From UBA3910 sp002391465 (GTDB lineage Bacteria; Bacillota; Limnochordia; Darwinibacteriales; Darwinibacteriaceae), in assembly GCA_030054835.1 (NCBI GenBank), contig JASGVS010000021.1, positions 16,056 to 80,055 of the forward strand: a stretch of 64,000 bases of DNA, written 5' to 3'. Below, in pieces: positions 57,437 to 64,000 of this stretch; the stretch's first letter is position 1, and every line of letters begins with the position of its first letter. Both the position numbers and the translations under genes were made by a program. The notes beneath the pieces were generated by a model. That model ran no database searches. It was not told the DNA's origin and worked only from the letters and a program-made list of their open reading frames with translations.

Positions 57437-58694
57437 AGGAATGGGAGACTGTCAACAGCTTGGCCTCTGACAGAGGTTCTTCCCTCTTCTTCTCTTCCTT
57501 CGGTATGGCACCTGCCATATGCAGCGCCGCTTTGGCCGAGGCGGGCCCCACAATTTCATATAGAACAGCGGACGAAAGTACTATCGTTGAAAGGAGCGAA
57601 CCCATGTCTGCTGGCAGAAGCCGTTGGCCCAGGATGGCAAGGCCGATGGAGACCCCTGCTTGGGGAATAAGGGCCATGCCAAGATACTGCTTTACCTCTC
57701 GGGAAGCCCCACTCAAACCGGCTCCCAAGTAAGCACCGGCGAATTTCCCCACGATCCTAACTAGAAAATAGCTTACCCCAATTACCCCCGCACCAGCCAG
57801 AGCCGGTACATCCAAACGCATACCCGAGAGGACAAAGAACATGGTGAGAATAACAGGGGCGAAGCCGCTCACCTGATCAAAAAGTTCAGTGTTGCCGCTG
57901 AGATTGATGTAAGCAGTGCCCAGGGCCATGCAGGCCAGCAAAGGAGACACACCAAAGGCTGCACAGATACCTGCCAAGGCCGAGATGGCCGCCACCGAGA
58001 GGAGCAGACGGTTGTCGCTGGTCCGCTTGTCATTGATCAGTCTATTTAGAAGAAAACCGAAACCAACGCCCAGGGCAATTGTAAATAGGTTCAAAACTAC
58101 GGGTAGGATTATCACTGCAGCTTCGACCTGCCCACCACCGACGGTCGCTTGGATTACGGCTGCCACAACGCTGAACGCAATCAAGGCCAGGACGTTATCC
58201 AAAGCGATCACCTGCAGGGTCACGTTTACAAATGGTCCCTTCGCCCGGTAGTCGCGGATTGTCATCAGGGTAGAAGTGGGTGCGGTTGCGGAGGCAATAG
58301 CACCTAACATCAAGGCCAAGGGCAGGGGTATTTTAAAACCGAGAAACATGATCAGCGTCACGGCCGCCCCGGCTAGGAGTGATTCAAACAGGGTAATAAT
58401 CACCGTTTGAATACTGTTTGCCCGCAGTGCGTCTAGTTTCAAATATCTTCCCACGCCAAAGGCGATTAGGGCCAAGGCCAAATCCGTAAGGAATTCCATG
58501 CCAGAGATAACGCTGGCGGGAATGAGGTTGAGCACGTGGGGCCCGATCAGAATACCGGCGAAGAGGTAAGCTGTGACGTTCGGCAGCTTAAACCTCTTTG
58601 TAATTCTGGTCAGGAGAAATGCGATAAAAAGCATGATCGAGATTGTTAAAATGACAGACGCGCTCGTGTCGAGATTTAGACTTAGTAGTACCAT
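57435..58694 (-). CDS. Cation:proton antiporter, CPA2 family
   Basis: A 419-residue protein with about 12-13 TM segments: LPNVTAYLFAGILIGPHVLNLIP in the first helices, GAIASATAPTSTLMTIRDYRA and the ion-binding region QVIALDNVLALIAFSVV (Asp-Asn pair of TM6), and FFVLSGMRLDV later. No C-terminal TrkA/RCK domain, unlike Kef proteins. Exchanges Na+ or K+ for H+. ATG at 58694 is 9 nt after GGAGG. Its promoter (58733-58761) overlaps the palindrome shared with the divergent LysR gene. Confidence 0.9.
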   Translation of the reverse strand: MVLLSLNLDTSASVILTISIMLFIAFLLTRITKRFKLPNVTAYLFAGILIGPHVLNLIPASVISGMEFLTDLALALIAFGVGRYLKLDALRANSIQTVIITLFESLLAGAAVTLIMFLGFKIPLPLALMLGAIASATAPTSTLMTIRDYRAKGPFVNVTLQVIALDNVLALIAFSVVAAVIQATVGGGQVEAAVIILPVVLNLFTIALGVGFGFLLNRLINDKRTSDNRLLLSVAAISALAGICAAFGVSPLLACMALGTAYINLSGNTELFDQVSGFAPVILTMFFVLSGMRLDVPALAGAGVIGVSYFLVRIVGKFAGAYLGAGLSGASREVKQYLGMALIPQAGVSIGLAILGQRLLPADMGSLLSTIVLSSAVLYEIVGPASAKAALHMAGAIPKEEKKREEPLSEAKLLTVSHS

Positions 58695-58732
58695 TAACCT
58701 CACCCTCCCTGTTTTGTGCTGTTTGTGATTTG

Positions 58733-58761
58733 ATCATAAACAAAAGTTATGATAATATCAA
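58733..58761 (-). promoter_or_regulatory. Promoter of the CPA2 antiporter
   Basis: TTGATA (58761-58756), 17-nt spacer, TATGAT (58738-58733) on minus. Confidence 0.6.
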
Positions 58762-58769
58762 ATTATCAT
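58749..58769. promoter_or_regulatory. 21-bp palindrome between CPA2 antiporter and LysR gene
   Basis: ATGATAAT-ATCAA-ATTATCAT, perfect 8-bp arms. It covers the -35 region of the antiporter promoter and lies 47 nt before the LysR start: probable LysR operator, although the arms also resemble Fur half-sites. Confidence 0.5.
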
Positions 58770-58815
58770 TTTTTAGATACCGATAAAACCGTTTGATATA
58801 AAGGGGGTTAGGAAC

Positions 58816-59721
58816 ATGATCGATCCGAAAATCAAAACCTTGTTGACCTTAACGGAAGTGGGCAACTACACCCAAACGGCCAAGCGGCTTGCCCTGACAC
58901 AACCCGCGGTCAGCTACCAGATCAAGTCCCTGGAGGAGCAATACGGTATAGAGATCTTCTATAGGGGAAACCGCCAGCTAAAGCCCACTCCGGAAGGGGA
59001 AATCCTTATTTCCTACGCCCGCCGTCTGGCCAATTTGGAGAAGAATGCCCGGGGGGCAATTGAGGATTTACAGAAGAATGTGCAACGCTTTAGGGTAGGT
59101 ATCACCACCACCCTCGGGGAGTACTTGGTTCCCGAGATCTTTGTGAATTATTGTAAGAGGAATCCCCACGTCCAGATTAGTATTATCACGGAAGCGATAA
59201 AAGAAATTTATAATATGCTCTCCAACTACGAGCTGGACTGGGCCATCGTGGAAGGTCACATCACCGAAAAGGGCTATGTTTCCCTGCTTTTGGATACGGA
59301 CTATCTCTGCCTGGTCGTCTCTCCCCAGAGCCATCTAGCCAGGCGGAGCAGTGTGAGCGTCCAGGAGTTAAGACAGGAGAAATTCGTCCTGCGTACACCA
59401 GAGGCGGGCACCCGCTCCCTCTTCGAACAGTTTTTGACCAGCATGTCCGAGACGATCGAAAACTTCAATGTGGTGATCGAGACCAACAACATCAAGACGA
59501 TCAAAGAACTTGTGGCAGCCAATCTGGGTGTTACAATCATCTCCCACAGCGCGGTAGAACAGGATCTGGCCCGGGGCAAGCTGATCTCGGTGCCGGTGGA
59601 TGGGCTCAACATCGTGAGGGAAATCAACCTTGTTTACCTGCGGGAGTTCCGCCATGCCCATATCCTAGACGATATCCGCAAGGCTTACACCGATCAGCAA
59701 GAATGGATACTGGATGGATAG
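58816..59721 (+). CDS. LysR-type transcriptional regulator
   Basis: A 301-residue regulator with an N-terminal winged helix-turn-helix (about 1-65: LLTLTEVGNYTQTAKRLALTQPAVSYQIKSLEEQYGIEIFYRG) and a substrate-binding-like effector domain (about 90-300, RFRVGITTTLGEYLVPEIFVNY). It is divergent from the CPA2 antiporter and probably controls it and itself through the shared palindrome. ATG after AAGGGGGTTAGG. Confidence 0.92.
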   Translation: MIDPKIKTLLTLTEVGNYTQTAKRLALTQPAVSYQIKSLEEQYGIEIFYRGNRQLKPTPEGEILISYARRLANLEKNARGAIEDLQKNVQRFRVGITTTLGEYLVPEIFVNYCKRNPHVQISIITEAIKEIYNMLSNYELDWAIVEGHITEKGYVSLLLDTDYLCLVVSPQSHLARRSSVSVQELRQEKFVLRTPEAGTRSLFEQFLTSMSETIENFNVVIETNNIKTIKELVAANLGVTIISHSAVEQDLARGKLISVPVDGLNIVREINLVYLREFRHAHILDDIRKAYTDQQEWILDG

Positions 59722-59815
59722 GGCTAAGGTCTGATTTTGGGAAATTATTGGCAAATGTCCTTCCAGTCCGTATACCCCTGTGCTATACTTTACCTAATGA
59801 GAGGAGGATGTTTAG

Positions 59816-61189
59816 TTGATTATCAGAGATCTGCGACAATTTTCATCCCTTTTTCGTCAATATACCGAACTGCGCAGCCAGGAAAACCGTGTTCTGAGCA
59901 TAGCCTATCTCCAAGGCAATCTGGTCCAGAACGTAAGGAACGCCACAAGCGGCATCAGCGCCCGGGTGTATTCCGGCGGAAGCTGGGGTTTTGCCTCCAC
60001 ACCTGATCAATCAAAGGTAAGAGAGGTAATTGCGGAAGCGACGAGCAACGCCGTCTTCCTTGACAGTCGAGAACAGATGGGCTTGGGTTCCTTTACTCCA
60101 GAAACGCCCGTTGTTGAGGTAAACTACGGTACAACTAAGCAGCGGTTAACGCAGAAAGAAATAATGGATTTCACCAAGGCAGTGGACGACTACATAGCTA
60201 AGAAATACCCCAATTTGAGCAGTCGAAGTGTCAGATTAGACTGCCTCGATATGGAAAAAACACTGCTCACCTCCGATGGGGCTTATCTCTACTCCTTAAT
60301 ACCCCGCAGCATTTTCGTGATCAGCTTATCCATGGACAAAAACAGCGATCCGGTGGAAGTATACGATATCGCCGGCGGCCGGGGTCAGTTTGAAGATGTC
60401 TTTTCCAAACCTGAAGACTTATTCCCCACGATTGATGAGCTTTATGAGCATCTGGTAAAGAAGAGCGAAGGCGTTTACCCTGAGGCGGGCGTGAAAGAAT
60501 GCGTGTTAGACTCGCAGCTGGCCGGTATCTTGGCCCACGAAGCCATCGGCCACACAACGGAAGCTGATATGGTCATTGGCGGTTCCGTTGCAGGCGATTT
60601 CCTAAATAAACAGGCAGCCAGCCCCCTCGTTAGCCTAGCGGACTTTGCCCACAGCTACAACGGTGAGCCCTGCCCCATACCTATTCATGTGGATGATGAA
60701 GGTACTGCGGCGGAGGACGTGATGCTTATTGAAAAGGGCATCCTTACCGGTTATATGCACAACAAACACAGTGCCCGCCATTTCAACGCCAAACCTACCG
60801 GCAATGCCCGGGCTTTCACCTACCGGGACGAACCGCTGATCCGCATGCGGAACACTGCAATTTTGCCGGGAACAAGCAAGCTGGAAGACATGATCGCTTC
60901 CATTGAGGATGGCTATTACCTAATCCAGCCCAGTAACGGCCAAGCCGATACCACCAGCGAGTTTATGTTCGGGATTGTGCTGGGTTATGAAATCAAAAAC
61001 GGTAAGTTGGGCAGGGCAATCAAGGACACCACTATCTCAGGTGTTGCCTTTGATGTGCTGCAGAATGTAACGATGGTTAGTGATGACATGACCTGGTCCT
61101 GCGCTGGCATGTGTGGGAAAAAGCAGCTCATCCCAGTGGGCATGGGCGGCCCCGCTGTGAAGACCAAGATCAATATAGGGGGTAGATGA
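59816..61189 (+). CDS. tldD: TldD metalloprotease subunit
   Basis: TldD forms a heterodimeric zinc metalloprotease with TldE that degrades unfolded or modified peptides. The 457-residue chain carries the H241-E-A-I-G-H246 motif with Glu249 downstream (HEAIGHTTEAD) and Cys residues CAGMCGK near the C-terminus. TTG start 8 nt after GAGGAGG. The tldE gene follows after 1 nt. Confidence 0.93.
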   Translation: MIIRDLRQFSSLFRQYTELRSQENRVLSIAYLQGNLVQNVRNATSGISARVYSGGSWGFASTPDQSKVREVIAEATSNAVFLDSREQMGLGSFTPETPVVEVNYGTTKQRLTQKEIMDFTKAVDDYIAKKYPNLSSRSVRLDCLDMEKTLLTSDGAYLYSLIPRSIFVISLSMDKNSDPVEVYDIAGGRGQFEDVFSKPEDLFPTIDELYEHLVKKSEGVYPEAGVKECVLDSQLAGILAHEAIGHTTEADMVIGGSVAGDFLNKQAASPLVSLADFAHSYNGEPCPIPIHVDDEGTAAEDVMLIEKGILTGYMHNKHSARHFNAKPTGNARAFTYRDEPLIRMRNTAILPGTSKLEDMIASIEDGYYLIQPSNGQADTTSEFMFGIVLGYEIKNGKLGRAIKDTTISGVAFDVLQNVTMVSDDMTWSCAGMCGKKQLIPVGMGGPAVKTKINIGGR

Positions 61190-61190
61190 C

Positions 61191-62480
61191 ATGAGAGCGG
61201 CTTTGGATTTTTGCCTGGAAACACTGCGCCAAAAAAATGTTGACAAATTCCAATGCTCCCTGCAGAAAACAAAGCAGTATGAGATGAATCTGGAGGGACT
61301 GGATTTTACCTTGATCCGTACTACGGCGGAAAACACCTTAAGCATCACGGTCATTCAGGATCAGCGCAAAGGTTCGATTACCGTAAACCGCCTGGATCAA
61401 GACGGCATAGTTGAGGCGGTGGATTCAGCCCTTGAGCTGGCCAGCACTTCCCAGCAGGATCCTGACTACGACATTTCGCCCCCACAGGAAGCCCAGAAAT
61501 TCACATCGGGCCCCCAAGAGCCCGATCCGGAGCGTATGTACGAACTGCTGAAGGAGTATACGCAGCAGGTGCCACAGCTGTTCCCTTCCATTAAGCTGAT
61601 GGAATCGGCGCTGCTGCACCGACAAGTCCATGCGTATTTTGTCAATTCCAACGGCGTACAATTTGAAACGGAACAGGGCAACTACAGCTTCAGCAGCATC
61701 TTTTCTTCGAAAGAAGGAGAGAAAACCACTTCCTTCAACTACACGGGATTTGCAGCCAAAGATCTGGAGAAATCCCTGTTGGAACAAGCCACGCTGAAGA
61801 CACTGCTGACCCAATCGGTGGAACACCTGGAGGCACAGCCCTTTTCCGGGAAATTCGTCGGCGATGTGATCATCACCCCCGATTGTTTGGAGTCGCTGTT
61901 GTGGGGCTATGTCATGACCTTTTTAAGTGACGGGCCCATGATCGCAGGCATCAGTCCCTTCCAGGATAAGCTGGGTCAGAAGGTGGCAAGCAATAAACTT
62001 ACCCTGTCCAGCGAACCGGTCTCCCCCGCCATGGCCGATGGCTATTTTGTCACCAGTGACGGCTTTGCAGCAGAGAATGTGACCCTGATCGAGGAGGGAG
62101 TCCTAAAGAGCTTCCTGTTGAGCCTCTACGGTTCCAAAAAAACCGGGAAGGAACGGGCCAAAAACCAGGGCGGATGCTTTGTGATTCAGCCGGGAGATAA
62201 GAGCTTAGCAGAGATGATCTCCCAAGTGAAACAGGGCCTTTTAGTGGGCCGTTACTCGGGCGGTTCCCCCAGTCCCAACGGAGACTTCTCCGGTGTAGCC
62301 AAAAACAGCTACTACATCGAAGACGGGAAGATAAAATACCCAGTGACCGAAACGATGATTGCTGGGAATATGGCAGAGATGTTTGCCAATATCAAGGAGA
62401 TCTCAGCGGAACGGATCGATTACGGCGCTGGGTTGATACCCTACATGCTGAGCACAGGTGTTACGGTCTCCGGCAAGTAA
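61191..62480 (+). CDS. tldE: TldE/PmbA subunit
   Basis: The 429-residue partner of TldD: same fold (LDFTLIRTTAENTLSITVIQDQRKGS, GDVIITPDCLESLLW, GGSPSPNGDFSGVAKNSYYIEDG) without the HExxxH motif, as expected for the non-catalytic subunit. ATG after GGGGGTAG. Terminator directly downstream. Confidence 0.93.
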   Translation: MRAALDFCLETLRQKNVDKFQCSLQKTKQYEMNLEGLDFTLIRTTAENTLSITVIQDQRKGSITVNRLDQDGIVEAVDSALELASTSQQDPDYDISPPQEAQKFTSGPQEPDPERMYELLKEYTQQVPQLFPSIKLMESALLHRQVHAYFVNSNGVQFETEQGNYSFSSIFSSKEGEKTTSFNYTGFAAKDLEKSLLEQATLKTLLTQSVEHLEAQPFSGKFVGDVIITPDCLESLLWGYVMTFLSDGPMIAGISPFQDKLGQKVASNKLTLSSEPVSPAMADGYFVTSDGFAAENVTLIEEGVLKSFLLSLYGSKKTGKERAKNQGGCFVIQPGDKSLAEMISQVKQGLLVGRYSGGSPSPNGDFSGVAKNSYYIEDGKIKYPVTETMIAGNMAEMFANIKEISAERIDYGAGLIPYMLSTGVTVSGK

Positions 62481-62487
62481 AAGAAAG

Positions 62488-62520
62488 AGCGGTCGTGCTT
62501 GGCACGACCGCTTATTATTT
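62488..62520 (+). terminator. Terminator of tldDE
   Basis: AGCGGTCGTGC/GCACGACCGCT 11-bp stem with 3-nt loop, then TATTATTT. Confidence 0.85.
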
Positions 62521-62529
62521 CCCGTCCTA

Positions 62530-63567
62530 TTACCCTTGTTCTTTAGTGATCCGCCGCACGTCCTCAAGGAACCGATCAACCATATCCGCAGGTGTAGACC
62601 AAGAAGTGACCAGGCGAATGGCGGCATGATCGGCATCCACCTTCTCCCACACGAGGAACAAATATTTCTCCTCCAACTTGGCGATGATTTCATTGGGGAA
62701 AATGGGGAAAATCTGATTGGTTGGGGAGCGGAGCAGAAAAGAAACGCCAAGTTCTCTTAACCCCTCCTGCATCTTCCCAGCCAACCCATTGGCGTGTTTG
62801 GCCAAGGAGAAAAACAGGTCATCGCGGAAAAGCTCCCTGAACTGGATCCCCATCAGGCGTCCCTTGGCCAAGAGGGCGCCTTTTTGCTTGATGTGATATC
62901 TAAAGTCTGCTTTAAGGTTGTCACTGCAGATAACTAAAGCCTCGCCGATCAGAGCTCCGTTCTTGGTACCCCCGATGTAAAAGGCATCAACCAACTCAAC
63001 AAGATCAGAAAGGGCCAAATCATTTGCCTCAGAGGTGAGGGCAGCTCCCAACCTTGCTCCGTCCATAAAGAGAATCAAATCATGCTCCCGACAGAAACTG
63101 CTCAGAGCCTCCAGTTCCCCTTTAGTGTAAATGGAACCAATCTCGGTTGAATTGGAGATATACACCAGTTTAGGCTTAACCATGTGCTCATCTGTATGGT
63201 AGTCCAGCGCTTCCTTCAGATCGGAGGGACTCAGCTTACCTTCCCGCCCAGGCAGGGTGAAGACCTTGTGCCCGGTAGCTTCTATCGCGCCCGTTTCATG
63301 CACATTGATATGCCCTGTCACCGCAGAGATGGCAGCCTCATGGGGCCGGAGAAAAGCGGATATGGCGATCAGATTAGTGAGTGTTCCTCCGGGAATGAAG
63401 TGAATATCCACATCGTTTCGCCCAAACCTTGCCTTGATAAACTCCGCAGCTTCCAGCGAATAGATATCCTCCCCATAACCTTCCGTCTGCTCCAGGTTAG
63501 TCTCCTGCAGCACCTGTAAAATACGGGGATGGGCTCCCTCGGCGTAATCATTGCGAAAACTGTACAT
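62530..63567 (-). CDS. Threonine aldolase-like beta-eliminating lyase
   Basis: PLP enzyme of 345 residues with the low-specificity L-threonine aldolase pattern: MYSFRNDYAEGAHPRILQVL, EQTEGYGEDIYSLEAAEFI, HFIPGGTLTNLIAI, GHINVHETGAIEATGHKV, LFMDGARLGAAL and the PLP Lys in YIGGTKNGALIGEAL (about 205). It would cleave threonine/allo-threonine to glycine and acetaldehyde. ATG at 63567 is chosen because AGGAGG (63579-63584) lies inside the longer open frame. No terminator was seen. Confidence 0.88.
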   Translation of the reverse strand: MYSFRNDYAEGAHPRILQVLQETNLEQTEGYGEDIYSLEAAEFIKARFGRNDVDIHFIPGGTLTNLIAISAFLRPHEAAISAVTGHINVHETGAIEATGHKVFTLPGREGKLSPSDLKEALDYHTDEHMVKPKLVYISNSTEIGSIYTKGELEALSSFCREHDLILFMDGARLGAALTSEANDLALSDLVELVDAFYIGGTKNGALIGEALVICSDNLKADFRYHIKQKGALLAKGRLMGIQFRELFRDDLFFSLAKHANGLAGKMQEGLRELGVSFLLRSPTNQIFPIFPNEIIAKLEEKYLFLVWEKVDADHAAIRLVTSWSTPADMVDRFLEDVRRITKEQG

Positions 63568-63796
63568 GTCTGGCAGACCTCCTAAGCAAATCAACTCATG
63601 AATTATTCCCTTCACCCAATCCCATTCCCTTCTCTTCAGCTTGAAAGGAACAATTTCTTTTCCAAAAAAAGGGTTTCAGCTCAAATCACGAAACTATCAG
63701 ATATTTCAAAGAGTGATGGGACGTCTTTCTGGAAGGTTAGATTTGTCCTATTTGTGGATGGAATGGAGACAAAAATTCTAGTAAGGAGGAAGAGAA

Positions 63797-64000
63797 GTAT
63801 TCAATAGGAAGTGCATTCCTTTTGCGGTCAGTCTGGTATTGGTTCTAGCGTCTGTCGCTGGCTCTAAGAAGGTGGAGAACAAAATTGCCATTAATCCAAT
63901 TGGATTCCTCATCGACTACATTTCGGCTGAATTCGAAACCAAATTGGGGGCTAACTACAGCCTGCAGGTGGGGGCCGATTATTGGGGACTGGATCTGGGG
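63797..64000 (+). CDS. Exported, barrel-like protein, N-terminal part (partial, unusual start)
   Basis: The last 200 nt encode FNRKCIPFAVSLVLVLASVAGS (signal peptide) and then KIAINPIGFLIDYISAEFETKLGANYSLQVGADYWGLDLG, which resembles the first strands of small outer-membrane barrels (NP-x-GFL ... EFE ... LGxNYSLQVGADYWG). The gene leaves the window. An ideal AAGGAGG (63783-63789) would place the start at 63797, where the codon is GTA rather than ATG, GTG or TTG; the next canonical in-frame start (TTG 63839) lies inside the signal peptide. A base error or rare start is possible. Confidence 0.5.

Noticed and set aside
63675..63745. Possible c-di-GMP-I (GEMM) riboswitch before the last gene: CAAA, a TCAC/GTGA stem and GGGACG in the right order
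   Set aside because: The tetraloop-receptor part (GCAAAGCC-like) and the second stem are missing, so only short matches remain.
1..64000. CRISPR arrays, prophage, integrative elements or tandem repeats
   Set aside because: No regularly spaced repeats, cas genes, integrases or phage structural genes were seen on either strand.

Overview
The window (about 52% GC by eye, no rRNA, no CRISPR, no intact insertion sequence) reads as chromosomal DNA of a spore-forming, metabolically anaerobic-type member of the Bacillota that also carries an outer membrane. Spore formation is suggested by two Tlp-type small acid-soluble spore proteins and a set of sigma-H-like promoters. Low-GC-type gene control is shown by a T-box leader on leuS and a c-di-AMP (ydaO-type) riboswitch. 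The outer membrane is inferred from a secretin, a signal-peptide beta-barrel protein ending in Phe, and the start of a second barrel-like protein at the right edge. Limnochordia-like or another diderm Bacillota lineage is the best guess; this is inference, not a database result.

Layout. 1-8.3 kb: signalling and envelope genes (CZB-type chemoreceptor, cut by the window edge; degenerate GGDEF + intact EAL protein; DUF2207 membrane protein; secreted transglutaminase-like protein; AEC permease; an unknown anchored beta-rich protein). 8.3-11 kb: feoABC under a Fur-type box. 11-16 kb: proline catabolism operon (two-subunit FAD/Fe-S proline dehydrogenase plus P5C dehydrogenase). 16-18 kb: TIM-barrel isomerase and an EAL-HDOD protein. 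18.2-25.3 kb (minus): seven exported proteins in a row, a secretin, a beta-barrel, a large Ig-like chaperone/scaffold-like protein and four small beta-sandwich subunits sharing a C-terminal strand. I regard this as the best candidate for an undescribed surface system. 25.4-30.7 kb (minus): RNase Z, an ABC-F protein behind an attenuator-like leader and tRNA-Arg(CCU), a membrane protein, two Tlp proteins, a cNMP-binding/DUF2225 protein. 30.8-34.5 kb (minus): flavin reductase - rubrerythrin - 2-oxoacid:ferredoxin oxidoreductase operon with tandem DnaA boxes upstream. 34.7-36.7 kb: SLC13/NhaD-type permease coupled to a nuclease-fold-like protein. 36.8-44.6 kb: c-di-AMP riboswitch and a ten-gene Mrp-type cation/proton antiporter operon with Mbh-like order. 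44.6-47.4 kb: T-box and leuS. 47.5-49 kb: HD hydrolase and AAC(3)-like acetyltransferase. 49-55 kb (minus): yedF, selD (a selenoprotein with in-frame TGA), DUF3343, cysteine desulfurase, gamma-glutamyltransferase, MATE pump. 55.4-64 kb: thyX, dps, a ferritin-like protein, CPA2 antiporter and divergent LysR, tldD/tldE, threonine aldolase-like enzyme and a partial exported protein.

How it fits together. Second messengers recur: c-di-GMP (EAL proteins) and c-di-AMP (riboswitch controlling an ion antiporter, as expected from its role in K+/osmotic control). Iron and oxidative stress functions (feo, dps, rubrerythrins) sit under TGATAA-type palindromes. At least eight genes are preceded, 20-55 nt before their starts, by AGGA-N17/18-GAA elements that match the Spo0H (sigma-H) consensus; they join chemotaxis, envelope, proline use and transport into one probable stationary-phase/sporulation-entry regulon. 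Selenium use is established by the UGA codon in selD. Several genes appear to start with CTG or another rare codon, judged by Shine-Dalgarno position.
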